From Thermocatellispora tengchongensis (GTDB lineage: Bacteria > Actinomycetota > Actinomycetes > Streptosporangiales > Streptosporangiaceae), in NCBI RefSeq assembly GCF_014202315.1, contig NZ_JACHGN010000026.1:1-64000 (forward strand): DNA of 64,000 nucleotides. The letters run 5' to 3'. A model generated the notes under the pieces. That model ran no database searches, was not told where the DNA came from, and was given only the letters and a program-made list of their open reading frames with translations. Below are positions 35,223 to 43,959 of the stretch, piece after piece. How positions within the stretch are numbered: position 1 is the stretch's first letter; the number at the start of each line of letters is the position of its first letter. Both the position numbers and the translations under genes were made by a program.

Positions 35223-35711
35223 GGCCTCTCCTTCACTTCGCCGGCGAGTGAGGACGCGACAGCAGCGTAGGGAATCGGGCCGGGCTGGCGTGGGCGTACC
35301 GGCGGACTGGCCGCAGCAGGTTCGATGGCGCGGCGCGGTCCGCACCCCGCGACCCGCGATCAGCCCGCGGCGATCGTGACCAGGGCGGCCCGCAGCCGCG
35401 GCCGGATCGGTGGGGAGGGGCGTGTCCGCGCCAGGCCGCGATCGTGCCGGGCGGACAGCAGGGCGGCCTCACCGCCCACCTCGCGCGGCGCCTCCCAGCG
35501 GTTCTCGGGGTAGTGCCGGGGCCGGCCGCGACACCACGTCGGCCAGGGGCGCGAGCGGGTGCGCGACGGCGGCGAGCCCCGCCCGCCGCTCGGCCACGAC
35601 CGGCGCGAACCTGCCGGAGGCGGGCGGGCCCAGGGGACATCCGGCCGCCGGGCGCACGCGGCCACGCGCTGGGCCTCCCGCGGATTTGAATGATCGACTA
35701 ATCTTTTGAAC
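35223..35711. other. 489-bp region without a clear gene; possible frameshifted relic
   Basis: Minus-strand frames around 35360-35600 look coding in pieces: one gives VVAERRAGLAAVAHPLAPLA, and another continues with YPENRWEAPREVGGEAALLS. A shift near 35520-35530 would join them, which suggests a decayed gene whose family I do not recognise. The last 50 bases (TTTGAATGATCGACTAATC) are AT-rich and likely carry the promoter of the TetR-ABC operon. Confidence 0.4.
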
Positions 35712-36359
35712 GTGCGATCAGAAGCGAGGTCGTTCATCGAGGAGGCGCGCCGGGCGCAGCTCGTCCAGTGCGCCATCGAGGCGATCTCGTCCTACGGGTA
35801 CGCGAACGCCACCATGGCGAGGATCGCCAAGCTGGCGAAGGCCAGTCCGGGCGTGATCTCCTATCACTTCGGCGGCAAGGAGCAGATGATCCAGGCCGTC
35901 GTGGCCGAGGTGGCCAGGCTGGCCACCGAGATGATGGAGCCGCGGATCGTGGCCTCGGCCACGGCGACCGAGGCGCTGCGGGTGTACTTCACGACGAACC
36001 TGGAGTTCATGCGGGTGCACCGCGGCCCGCTGCTCGCCCTGGTCGAGATCATCAATCACGAGCGGGGCGAGGGCGGCCGGCCGGGGCCGTACGACGCGCA
36101 GCACGAGATCGCGTTGGCCGATGTCGAGAAGGTGCTCGCCTGGGGGCAGCAGACCGGCGAGTTCCGCGACTTCGACCGTCGCGCCATGGCCATCGCGATC
36201 CGGGGTGCGATCGACGCCGTGCCCGCCCGGATGCTCCGCGACCCGGGCCTCGACCTGGAGCACCTGGCCGTGGAGTTCGCCACGCTGTTCGAGCTGGCCA
36301 CCCGCGACCCGGCCTTCGGGCACCCTCCCCCCGACCACCACCCCCCGGAGACGGAATGA
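35712..36359 (+). CDS. TetR/AcrR-family regulator
   Basis: A 215-residue TetR protein: LVQCAIEAISSYGYANATMA followed by RIAKLAKASPGVISYHFGGK form the DNA-binding domain. GTG at 35712 is chosen; TTG at 35706 is possible. Its stop overlaps the ABC ATPase start as ATGA, so it is the first gene of the transporter operon and probably its regulator. Confidence 0.92.
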   Translation: MRSEARSFIEEARRAQLVQCAIEAISSYGYANATMARIAKLAKASPGVISYHFGGKEQMIQAVVAEVARLATEMMEPRIVASATATEALRVYFTTNLEFMRVHRGPLLALVEIINHERGEGGRPGPYDAQHEIALADVEKVLAWGQQTGEFRDFDRRAMAIAIRGAIDAVPARMLRDPGLDLEHLAVEFATLFELATRDPAFGHPPPDHHPPETE

Positions 36360-37108
36360 CAGCGGCGCTGCAGGTCAGCGGATTGGCCAAGAGGTTCGGC
36401 GAGAAGACCGCCGTGGACCATGTGGACCTCACCGTGCCCCAGGGCTCGTTCTACGGGCTCGTCGGCCAGAACGGCGCGGGCAAGACCACCACGTTGTCCA
36501 TGGCGGTCGGGTTGCTACGGCCCGACGAGGGCAGCTCCCGGATCTTCGGGGTGGACGTGTGGGCCGATCCGGGGCAGGCGAAGGCCCTGGTCGGCGTGTT
36601 GCCCGACGGGCTGGCCATGCCCGAGCGGCTGACCGGCCGCGAGGTGCTGACCTATCTCGGGCTGCTGCGCGGGCTGCCCCCGGACGTGGTCGCCGGGCGC
36701 GCGGAGGAGCTGCTGTCGGTGCTCGGGCTCAAGGAGGCCGAGAAGACCCTGGTGGTGGAGTACTCCACCGGAATGCGCAAGAAGATCGGGCTGGCCACCG
36801 CGCTGCTGCACGGCCCCAGGCTGCTGGTGCTGGACGAGCCGTTCGAGGCCGTCGATCCGATCTCCGCCGCGACGCTGAAGACGCTGCTGCGCGGGTTCGT
36901 CGCCGGGGGCGGCTCGATCGTGCTGTCCAGCCATGTGATGGCGCTGGTCGAGCAGCTCTGCGACCACGTCGCGGTGATCGACCGGGGGCGGGTGGCGGCC
37001 GCCGGGCCGCTGGAGCGGGTCCGGGGCGAGGGCAGCCTGGAGGACCGGTTCGTGGAGCTCGTCGGCGACGGCGAGGCCGGGGTGCGGGAGCTGTCGTGGC
37101 TGTCGTGA
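36356..37108 (+). CDS. ABC-2-type exporter ATPase
   Basis: A 250-residue single NBD with Walker A GQNGAGKTTT, Walker B LLVLDEPFEAVD and SSHVM. The signature is YSTGMRKKIGLATAL, the degenerate form common in ABC-2 and lantibiotic-type exporters. It overlaps the TetR stop, and its stop overlaps the permease GTG. It likely powers export of a lipid or drug, or a peptide. Confidence 0.92.
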   Translation: MTAALQVSGLAKRFGEKTAVDHVDLTVPQGSFYGLVGQNGAGKTTTLSMAVGLLRPDEGSSRIFGVDVWADPGQAKALVGVLPDGLAMPERLTGREVLTYLGLLRGLPPDVVAGRAEELLSVLGLKEAEKTLVVEYSTGMRKKIGLATALLHGPRLLVLDEPFEAVDPISAATLKTLLRGFVAGGGSIVLSSHVMALVEQLCDHVAVIDRGRVAAAGPLERVRGEGSLEDRFVELVGDGEAGVRELSWLS

Positions 37109-38946
37109 CGGCGGGCGCGCGGCTCGCTCCGCCGTCCACGATCGCGGTCGCGATGACCATGGCCAGGATGAAGGCCGCGACGCTGCGGCACGCGCTGCGG
37201 GGGCAACGCGCCGGGCTCGTGACGAGCGGGGGCGCGCTGGGCCTGGCCCTCGCGGGCGGAACCGTCTTCCTGGCGGTGCGCGGCCTGCCCGGCGGGGCCG
37301 ACGCCGACCTGCTGGCGGCGGCGTACGCGGTGTGGATGTTCGGCTGGATCCTCGGGCCGGTGTTCGCGGGCGGCGGCGACGAGACGCTGCGCCCGGAGCA
37401 CTTCGCGTCGCTCGGCATCCCGCCGCGCAGGCTGGCGGCGGGGCTGCTCGCGGCGGCGTTCACCGGGGTCGCGCCGGTGATCAGCCTGCTGGCGCTGGCG
37501 GGCCTGGTGGTCCACGGCGCGCGGCAGGGAGCGGCGGCGGCGCTGGTCGCGGTGCCCGCGGCGGCTATGACGCTCGCGGTGTTCGTCCTGCTGTCCAAGG
37601 TCGCGGTGGCCGCGCTGGGCCTCGCGCTGCGCTCGCGACTGGGCGCGGTCGCCGCCGGGGTGGTCAACGGGGCGATCCTGGCGTTCCTCGGCCAGGGCTG
37701 GGTGTTCGCGGTGGCATTCGGGCAGGGGGCGCGGATGCCGTCCGGTGTGGTGCGCGCACTGCCGTCCGGCTGGGGCCTGGTCGCCACCGAGGCCGCCGCC
37801 GCGGGCCGCTGGGCGCACGCGGCCGGGGTGCTGGCGGGCACGGCCGTGCTGATCGCCGTGCTGCTCGCGGTGTGGGCCGCGCTGCTCACCCGGCGGCTGG
37901 GCGCGCCCCGCGCCTCGACCCGGGGCCGCCGGCCGATGCGGGCCACCACGGGCACGGGGGTGGTGCTGGCCAAGGAGCTGCGCACCTGGTCGCGCGACCT
38001 GGCGCGCACCCACCAGCTCACCTTCGCGCTGGCGTACGGGCTGTGCTTCGCGGGCGCCCCGCTGGTGCTCGGCTGGAGCGGGATGCTGCCCTGGGCGGGG
38101 CCGCTCGCCGTGCTGATGGCCGCGGCCATGTCGGCCAACCTGTACGGCGGCGACGGCACGGCCCTGTGGCTGACGCTGATGTCGCCCGGCGCCCGCGACG
38201 TGCGCGGCAGGCAACTGGCCTGGCTGCTCACCGTCGCCCCGGTGGCCCTCGTGGTCACGGTGGCCGGCGCGGCGCTCGCGGGCGGCCCCTGGGCGTTGCC
38301 GCTGGCCGTCCTGGCCGCGGCGCTGGGCGGCGGCGCGGGGCTGGTGGTGCTGGTGTCGGTGTACGGCCTGGTGCCGGGCGTCGATCCGCACCGCCGCGGC
38401 GGCAACCCGCTGCGGGTCAGCGAGGACGACGGCGCGATCACCGGCACGGCGTACCTGATGCTGGTGCTGGCCGCGCTCACCGCGGTGCCGGCGGGCCTGG
38501 TCGCGCTGCGCCACGGGTGGGCGGGCGTGCCGGTCGGGCTGGTCACCGGGGCGCTGTTCGCGTGGGGGTTCGGCCTGCTCGCCGAGCGGCGGCTGCGGGC
38601 GTACGGGCCGGAGCTGCTGCACATCATGCGCACCGGACGCCGGCCGTCGGGCGGCTCGGCGGGCGGCTTGTCGTCCAGCCTGTCCGAGCTGCCCGCCGGG
38701 CAGCGCGCGGTCGTCATGGTCTGCATGTCGCTCGGCGCGATCCCGCTGGTCCCCCAGGGCATCGTGGCCGGCGCGCTGCTGTCGGGCGGGGCGTCGGAGC
38801 AGAGCTGGTTCCTGGCGCTGTACATGCCGCCGGACCTGCGCTGGCCCACGGTGGCCTTCATGGTCCTGCTCGGCGCCGGCATGTACGCCACCGGCCTGAC
38901 GATCTTCCTGCGGGCCCGCCGCGCCGCCCGGGGCGGGGCCGCCTGA
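37105..38946 (+). CDS. Large ABC exporter membrane subunit
   Basis: A 613-residue, very hydrophobic protein with about twelve TM segments in two halves of similar length, separated by a basic stretch (RRLGAPRASTRGRRP). This fits an ABC-2-like exporter with both halves fused. The short GTGA overlap couples it to the ATPase; an in-frame GTG at 37096 is also possible. Substrate unknown. Confidence 0.85.
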   Translation: MTAGARLAPPSTIAVAMTMARMKAATLRHALRGQRAGLVTSGGALGLALAGGTVFLAVRGLPGGADADLLAAAYAVWMFGWILGPVFAGGGDETLRPEHFASLGIPPRRLAAGLLAAAFTGVAPVISLLALAGLVVHGARQGAAAALVAVPAAAMTLAVFVLLSKVAVAALGLALRSRLGAVAAGVVNGAILAFLGQGWVFAVAFGQGARMPSGVVRALPSGWGLVATEAAAAGRWAHAAGVLAGTAVLIAVLLAVWAALLTRRLGAPRASTRGRRPMRATTGTGVVLAKELRTWSRDLARTHQLTFALAYGLCFAGAPLVLGWSGMLPWAGPLAVLMAAAMSANLYGGDGTALWLTLMSPGARDVRGRQLAWLLTVAPVALVVTVAGAALAGGPWALPLAVLAAALGGGAGLVVLVSVYGLVPGVDPHRRGGNPLRVSEDDGAITGTAYLMLVLAALTAVPAGLVALRHGWAGVPVGLVTGALFAWGFGLLAERRLRAYGPELLHIMRTGRRPSGGSAGGLSSSLSELPAGQRAVVMVCMSLGAIPLVPQGIVAGALLSGGASEQSWFLALYMPPDLRWPTVAFMVLLGAGMYATGLTIFLRARRAARGGAA

Positions 38947-38970
38947 GACCGCCCCGCCGCGACCGCCCCC

Positions 38971-39004
38971 GCACCCCCCGCGCGACGCACTGCGCGGGGG
39001 GTGC
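38971..39004 (+). terminator. Strong 13-bp hairpin after the exporter operon
   Basis: GCACCCCCCGCGC (38971-38983) and GCGCGGGGGGTGC (38992-39004) pair perfectly over 13 bp with an eight-base loop, 24 bases after the permease stop. No T-run follows. Confidence 0.8.
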
Positions 39005-39036
39005 TCGCTTGAGGTCTCGCCGCGGAACGCATAAAG

Positions 39037-39086
39037 TCAACCCCGTTCGCTTCATGAACATACGTACGCATCACGAACACACGAAG
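39037..39086 (+). promoter_or_regulatory. Promoter/operator region of the CoA-transferase genes
   Basis: This AT-richer patch contains GTTCGCTTCATGAAC (an inverted GTTC/GAAC with inner TTCATGAA palindrome, 39044-39058) and a second GAAC half at 39074. It precedes the leader ORF. The symmetry suggests a regulator site, perhaps IclR-like as in other pca genes, which is inference. Confidence 0.45.
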
Positions 39087-39093
39087 GATCGCC

Positions 39094-39171
39094 GTGTCGC
39101 CCACCACTCGCGCCCCCTCCGCCCAGGCCCCGGCCGCAGCGCCGCCGCACGCCGCCGGAGGGGCGCGGTGA
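39094..39171 (+). CDS. 25-codon leader ORF overlapping pcaI
   Basis: GTG at 39094 has GAAGGA eight bases upstream, opens a 25-codon Ala/Pro-rich frame and stops at the TGA that overlaps the pcaI GTG as GTGA. This is the layout of translational coupling. The peptide has no recognisable domain. It may be a leader peptide, a remnant of a lost upstream gene, or chance. Confidence 0.45.
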   Translation: MSPTTRAPSAQAPAAAPPHAAGGAR

Positions 39172-39857
39172 CCGCTGTCGCGGCGACACCCGCCGAGGCG
39201 GTCGCGGGCATCCGCGACGGCTCGACCGTCCTCATCGGCGGCTTCGGCATGGCCGGCATGCCGGTCGAGCTGATCGACGCCCTCATCGAGCAGGGGGCGG
39301 GCGACCTCACCGTGGTCAGCAACAACGCCGGCAACGGCGACACCGGGCTGGCCGCGCTGCTGGCCGCCGGCCGGGTGCGCAAGATGATCTGCTCGTTCCC
39401 CCGCCAGAGCGACTCCTACGTCTTCGACGGGCTCTACCGCGCCGGGAAGATCGAGCTGGAGCTCGTGCCCCAGGGCACCCTGGCCGAGCGCATGCGCGCG
39501 GCGGGGGCGGGCATCGGCGCGTTCTACTGCCCGACCTCGGCGGGCACCCCGCTGGCCGAGGGCAAGGAGACCCGGGTGATCGACGGCCGCGAGTACGTGC
39601 TGGAGTACCCGCTCCGGGGCGACGTCGCGCTGATCCGCGCCCACATCGGCGACCGGATGGGCAACCTCGTCTACCGCAAGACCGCGCGCAACTTCGGGCC
39701 GGTGATGGCCACCGCCGCCGCGCTCACCGTCGTCCAGGTGAGCCGGGTGGTCGAGGTCGGCGCCCTGGACCCCGAGAACGTCGTGACCCCCGGCATCTAC
39801 GTGGACCGGCTCGTGGAGGTCGGCCCGGCGCACGCCGCGCAGCAGGAGGCATCGTGA
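39168..39857 (+). CDS. pcaI: 3-oxoacid/3-oxoadipate CoA-transferase subunit A
   Basis: A 229-residue alpha subunit with the CoA-transferase signature IGGFGMAGMPVELIDALIEQ, then LTVVSNNAGNGDTGLAALL and SFPRQSDSYVFDGLYRAGK. These subunits pair with the B subunit to move CoA from succinyl-CoA to 3-oxoadipate or another 3-oxoacid. GTG at 39168 has GGAGGGG upstream. The specific assignment to 3-oxoadipate over acetoacetate is uncertain, since no other protocatechuate genes are near. Confidence 0.85.
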   Translation: MTAVAATPAEAVAGIRDGSTVLIGGFGMAGMPVELIDALIEQGAGDLTVVSNNAGNGDTGLAALLAAGRVRKMICSFPRQSDSYVFDGLYRAGKIELELVPQGTLAERMRAAGAGIGAFYCPTSAGTPLAEGKETRVIDGREYVLEYPLRGDVALIRAHIGDRMGNLVYRKTARNFGPVMATAAALTVVQVSRVVEVGALDPENVVTPGIYVDRLVEVGPAHAAQQEAS

Positions 39858-40552
39858 CCCTCACCGCACCCAGCGCACGCACCGCCGAGCACCTCGGCCG
39901 GGGCCCGCTCAGCCGCGACGAGATGGCCCGCACCGTCGCCCGCGACATCCCGCGCGGCTCCTACGTCAACCTCGGCATCGGCCAGCCCACCAAGGTCGCC
40001 GACTACCTGGACCTGGGCAGCGGCGTGGTGCTGCACACCGAGAACGGCATGCTCGGCATGGGGCCCCAGGCCCACGGCGACGAGATCGACCCCGACCTGA
40101 CCAACGCCGGCAAGATCCCGGTCACCGAGCTGCCGGGCGCGTCGTACTTCCACCACGCCGACTCCTTCGCGATGATGCGCGGCGGCCACCTGGACGTGTG
40201 CGTGCTGGGCGCCTTCCAGGTCTCCGGGCGCGGCGACCTGGCCAACTGGCACACCGGTGAGCCCGGCGCGATCCCGGCCGTGGGCGGGGCGATGGACCTG
40301 GCCATCGGCGCCAAGTCGGTCTACGTGATGATGTCGCTGTTCACCCGCGACGGCGCCGCCAAGCTGGTCCCGGCCTGCACCTACCCCCTCACCGGCGTCG
40401 CCTGCGTGGACCGCGTCTACACCGAGCAGGCCACCTTCCTCATCCGTCCGGACGGCGTGGTGGTGCTGGAGACCTTCGGCACCACCGTGGCGGACCTGGC
40501 GGCGCGGCTGGAGGTGCCCGTACGCCGGCTTGAGGACGCCGCCGGAGCCTGA
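39854..40552 (+). CDS. pcaJ: 3-oxoacid/3-oxoadipate CoA-transferase subunit B
   Basis: A 232-residue beta subunit carrying the catalytic Glu in VVLHTENGMLGMGP, plus VNLGIGQPTKVADYL and GAFQVSGRGDLANW. GTG at 39854 overlaps the A-subunit stop as GTGA. Together they form the active transferase. The gene converges on the aldolase with only 18 bases between. Confidence 0.87.
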   Translation: MTLTAPSARTAEHLGRGPLSRDEMARTVARDIPRGSYVNLGIGQPTKVADYLDLGSGVVLHTENGMLGMGPQAHGDEIDPDLTNAGKIPVTELPGASYFHHADSFAMMRGGHLDVCVLGAFQVSGRGDLANWHTGEPGAIPAVGGAMDLAIGAKSVYVMMSLFTRDGAAKLVPACTYPLTGVACVDRVYTEQATFLIRPDGVVVLETFGTTVADLAARLEVPVRRLEDAAGA

Positions 40553-40570
40553 GCCCGGCCCGGGGCGGGC

Positions 40571-41398
40571 TCAGCGTCCGTTCAGCAGGCGGAGCAGGCG
40601 GGCGACCTCGCCGGCGACCGCGTCGCGGCCCGCCTTGAGGTACTTGCGCGAGTCCACCACGGCGGGGTCGGCGGCGAGCCGGTCGCGTACGGCCTGGGTG
40701 AACGCCTTGTTCAGGTGCGTCGCGATGTTGATCTTCTTCATGCCGCGGCCCACGGCCGCGCGGAGGGTCTCGTCGGGCACCCCCGAGGAGCCGTGCAGCA
40801 CCAGCGGCACCGGCACCGCGGCGCGCAACTCGGCGATCAGGTCCAGGTCCAGCACGGCGTCCTTCGTGGTCATCGCGTGGGAGGTGCCCACGGCCACGGC
40901 CAGGGCGTCCACGCCGGTCTCGGCGACGTACGCGGCGGCGTCGCCGGGGTCGGTCCTGGCGCCGGGCGCGTGCACGCCGTCCTTGCCGCCGACCTCGCCC
41001 AGCTCGGCCTCCACCCACACGCCGCGCTCGTGGCACCACCGGGTCACCTCCGCCGTGGCGGCGACGTTGGCGGCGTCGTCGAGCGCCGAGGCGTCGTACA
41101 TGACCGAGCCGATGCCCAGGTGCACGGCCTCCTCGACCAGGGCGCGGTCGGTGGCGTGGTCGAGGTGGACCGCGACCGGCACCGCCGCGGCCCGCGCCAC
41201 GGCCAGGCTGGCCAGCGCCACCGGGGCCAGCGCGCCGTGGTAGCGGACGCAGTTCTCGCTGATCTGCAGCACGACGGGCGCCTCAGCGGCCTCGGCGCCG
41301 GCCACGATGGCCTCGGCGTGTTCGAGCTGGATGACGTTGAACGCGCCGACCCCGAGGGGGGCGTCGCGGACGATGCCGGCGATTCCGGCGAGGGGCAT
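40571..41398 (-). CDS. Class II (zinc) ketose-bisphosphate aldolase, GatY/KbaY/FbaA-like
   Basis: A 275-residue class II aldolase: GAFNVIQLEHAEAIVAGAEA, zinc-ligand HLDHATD, EAELGEVGGKDG with the catalytic-loop Glu, and LHGSSGVPDETL. It should split tagatose- or fructose-1,6-bisphosphate into DHAP and glyceraldehyde-3-phosphate. ATG at 41398 has AGGAG at seven bases, so it can be translated alone. However, the upstream kinase frame runs into it without a stop because of a frameshift, so a kinase-aldolase fusion is also encoded. Confidence 0.88.
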   Translation of the reverse strand: MPLAGIAGIVRDAPLGVGAFNVIQLEHAEAIVAGAEAAEAPVVLQISENCVRYHGALAPVALASLAVARAAAVPVAVHLDHATDRALVEEAVHLGIGSVMYDASALDDAANVAATAEVTRWCHERGVWVEAELGEVGGKDGVHAPGARTDPGDAAAYVAETGVDALAVAVGTSHAMTTKDAVLDLDLIAELRAAVPVPLVLHGSSGVPDETLRAAVGRGMKKINIATHLNKAFTQAVRDRLAADPAVVDSRKYLKAGRDAVAGEVARLLRLLNGR

Positions 41399-41426
41399 GA
41401 CGGTCTCCTGCCTGGGGTGGGCTCGA

Positions 41427-42346
41427 TTACCTGGGGGTGGACTCGATGACGACGGCGGGATGGACGTCGGCGTAGACGGCGCGTCGAAGTCGCCCGCGAC
41501 GGGGGCGGCGACCGCCGCGGCGCCGAGCGCGGCGGCGCGGCGCAGCCGCTCCGGCCAGGGCGCGCCCTGGACCAGGCCGAGCGTCAGCCCGGCCACCAGC
41601 GCGTCGCCCGCGCCGGTCGGGTTGCCGAGCACCCGGTACGGCATGCGCGCCCGCCAGGTGCCCTCCTCGGTGACGGCCAGCACGCCGTCGGCGCCCATGG
41701 ACACCACGACCGCCCCGGCGCCCGCGCCGCGCAGGGCCTCGGCCCCGGCCGCCACGCCGGGCCCGGCGCCCACCGCGCGGGCCAGCTCGTCGGCGTTGGG
41801 CTTGATCACCGCCGGGCGTCCGGAGGGCGCGCGGCGCAGCGTCTCGCCGTCGGCGTCCACGATCGCCGGGACGCCGTGCCGGGCGGCGGTCGCGGCCAGG
41901 GTGGCGTACACGCCGGCGGGCACGCCGCGCGGCAGGCTGCCCGAGATCACCACGGCGCGGGCGCGCTCCAGCGCGTGCTCGTACCCGGCCATGAAGCGAA
42001 CCAGCTCCTGCGCGGTGACCTCCGGCCCCGGCTCGTTGAACAGCGTCGTACGACGGTCGTCGCCGCAGACGGCCAGCGTGGCGCGCGAGTCGCCGGCGAT
42101 GCCGGTGAACGCGGCCGGGATGCCGCCGGCCGCCAGGTCGGCGAGCACGGCCTCGCCGGTCGCGCCGCCGGCCAGGCCCAGCGCCAGGACCTCCTGGCCG
42201 AGCGCCGCCAGCACCCGGGCGACGTTGACCCCTTTGCCGCCCGCCCGCCGGTGCACGGCCCGGACCCGGTTGACGCCGTCCCAGTCGATCCCGTCCACCT
42301 CGTAGGTGACGTCGAGCGCGGCGTTCAGCGTGACCGTGACGATCAT
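41427..42346 (-). CDS. PfkB-family hexose-phosphate kinase (1-phosphofructokinase/tagatose-6-phosphate kinase-like), frameshifted near the C-terminus
   Basis: A PfkB kinase beginning IVTVTLNAALDVTYEVDGID and ending in the active-site GNPTGAGDALVAGL and AAVAAPVAGDFDA. These LacC/FruK-like kinases phosphorylate tagatose-6-P or fructose-1-P. At 41477-41480 the frame shifts: the normal C-terminus (VYADVHPAVVIESTPR, TAA at 41427-41429) is present but one frame off. In the shifted frame the protein reads through a Ser/Pro stretch straight into the aldolase. ATG at 42346 overlaps the SIS stop as ATGA. Confidence 0.8.
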
Positions 42347-43233
42347 GACGGTGAGTTCAGGATCACCGAGCGGGTGAGGTGCATCGGCTCGTCGGGGTCC
42401 AGCCCGCGCGCGTGCGCGCGGGCCACCGCCACCCGCTGCGCCCGGATCAGCTCGGCCATCGGGTCGAGCCCGCTCTCCAGGAACGCGCCGCCCGCCGCCT
42501 CCACCTGCTCGCGCAGCCCGGCCGGGGCGGCGCCGAGCATCCAGGTCACCCGGCCGGGCCCGGCGATGCTGATCGGCCCGTGGCGGTACTCCATCGCCGG
42601 GTACGCCTCCGTCCAGGACCGCGAGGCCTCGCGCATCTTCAGCGCGGCCTCCCGCGCCAGCCCGTAGGACCACCCGGTGCCCAGGAACGCGATCTGCTCC
42701 GCCTCCTGCGCCTCGGCCGGCAACGGCTCCGCGAGCGCCCGCCCGGCGTCGGCCACGGCCCCGCTCAGGTCCTCCCCCAGGTGCGCCCGCAACAGGGCGA
42801 GCTGGGTGGTGGCGAAGCGGGTCTGCACCACCGAGCGCTCGTCGGCGAACTCCAGCACGACGACCTGATCGGCCAGCCCCATCACCGGAGTCCCCGGGTC
42901 GGCGGTGATCGCGGTCGTGCGCGTCCTCCCTCCCTCGCGCACCCGGCGCAGCAGGTCGAGCACCTCGGTGGTGGTGCCGGACCTGGTGAGCGCGAGCACC
43001 CGGTCGTACGGCCGGTGAACCGGCGCCTCGGAGGCCGCGAACGCGTCGGTCTCACCGTGCCCGGCCCGCTCCCGCAGCACCGCGTACGCCTGCGCGATGA
43101 ACCACGACGTGCCGCACCCCACCACGGCGACCCGCTCCCCCCGCTCGGGCAAGGCCCCCGCCGGCACCGCCATGCCCACGGCACGTTCCCAGCAGGCGGG
43201 CTGCGACGCGATCTCGATCTCGGTGTGGCTCAC
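42343..43233 (-). CDS. SIS-domain sugar-phosphate isomerase/deaminase (AgaS/GlmS-isomerase-like)
   Basis: A 296-residue protein with two SIS domains. The first shows VVGCGTSWFIAQAYAVL and LTRSGTTTEVLDLL; the second has FLGTGWSYGLAREAALKMRE followed by EAYPAMEYRHGPISI. Such proteins isomerise or deaminate amino-sugar phosphates (AgaS, FrlB or GlmS isomerase half). GTG at 43233 has GAGGAG upstream. It is first in an SIS-kinase-aldolase operon, matching a galactosamine/tagatose-type route, and its promoter carries a DeoR-like box. Confidence 0.87.
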   Translation of the reverse strand: MSHTEIEIASQPACWERAVGMAVPAGALPERGERVAVVGCGTSWFIAQAYAVLRERAGHGETDAFAASEAPVHRPYDRVLALTRSGTTTEVLDLLRRVREGGRTRTTAITADPGTPVMGLADQVVVLEFADERSVVQTRFATTQLALLRAHLGEDLSGAVADAGRALAEPLPAEAQEAEQIAFLGTGWSYGLAREAALKMREASRSWTEAYPAMEYRHGPISIAGPGRVTWMLGAAPAGLREQVEAAGGAFLESGLDPMAELIRAQRVAVARAHARGLDPDEPMHLTRSVILNSPS

Positions 43234-43265
43234 AGGTCTTCTCCTCACTGCTCGGAGATGCATGA

Positions 43266-43320
43266 TTTATCGAAAGAAACTGCAAAGTCAAGCAGCCAGT
43301 CGCAGGTCTTGCGTGTTCAA
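43266..43320 (-). promoter_or_regulatory. Promoter with TTATCGAAAG box upstream of the SIS operon
   Basis: On the minus strand a TTGACT -35-like element (near 43291) is followed by GATAAAT/TAAATC -10-like sequence around 43265-43273. The box TTTATCGAAAG (43266-43276, plus strand) overlaps the -10. The same TTATCGAARG box occurs three times at 48991-49078, implying shared control by the DeoR protein. Confidence 0.6.
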
Positions 43321-43468
43321 CCCAGCACTGACGGCCACCTACAGCCACAAAACGCCCGCCCAGCGCAGGGATCACGCAGTGATCGCCAGTGCGCGCAGTT
43401 GCAAGAATGTGGCCTGACAGCGATATCCCTGCGCACGGGCGACGGCATGGTGCGCACGGAAACCGGGT

Positions 43469-43537
43469 GCTCAAGCAGTGAGCGCGCACGCACGCGTGCG
43501 GGCCGGACCACATCGCGGCACCCGCCGGTGCCAGAGC
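43469..43537. repeat. 69-bp direct repeat, left copy
   Basis: It begins GCTCAAGCAGTG and ends GTGCCAGAGC, with GGGCCGGACCACATCGC inside. The right copy at 43960-44028 matches about 61 of 69 positions by eye. The two flank the 26-bp tandem array. Confidence 0.75.
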
Positions 43538-43728
43538 ACGCGCCCTCCACACCCACACCCGGCCACCGACACGTGCCGGTGCCACAGCCCAGCGGCCACT
43601 CCCACACCGGGCCCACCCGCCACCGCGCCACGAGCCCCGCGCCTCCCCTGCGGACCGTGCCGGCCGTGGGGGCGGGGAGGGCCGTGCGGGCGGGGAGGGC
43701 CGTGCAGCCGGGGAGGGCCGTGCAGGCC

Positions 43729-43945
43729 GTGCCGACCATCGGGCGGGGCCGGCCGTGCCGGCCGTGCGGGCGGGGCCGGCCATGCCGACCATCGGGCGGG
43801 GCCGGCCATGCCGACCATCGGGCGGGGCCGGCCGTGCCGACCATCGGGCGGGGCCGGCCGTGCCGACCATCGGGCGGGGCCGGCCATGCCGACCATCGGG
43901 CGGGGCCGGCCGTGCCGACCATCGGGCGGGGCCGGCCGTACCAGC
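43729..43945. repeat. 26-bp GC-rich tandem array
   Basis: The core ATCGGGCGGGGCCGGCC recurs at 43791, 43817, 43843, 43869, 43895 and 43921, exactly 26 bp apart. An earlier copy starts at 43738 and a divergent unit lies between, giving about eight units. Units alternate between CCATGCC and CCGTGCC at one base. There are no spacers. Confidence 0.9.
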
Positions 43946-43959
43946 CGTGCGGGCGGGGC

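Noticed and set aside
36729-39833. 1000-residue minus-strand ORF opposite the ABC exporter and CoA-transferase genes
   Set aside because: Composition is that of a shadow frame and it covers well-supported genes and a terminator on the other strand.
43729-43945. CRISPR-like periodic repeats
   Set aside because: The 26-bp units are contiguous without unique spacers and no cas gene is near, so this is a simple tandem array.
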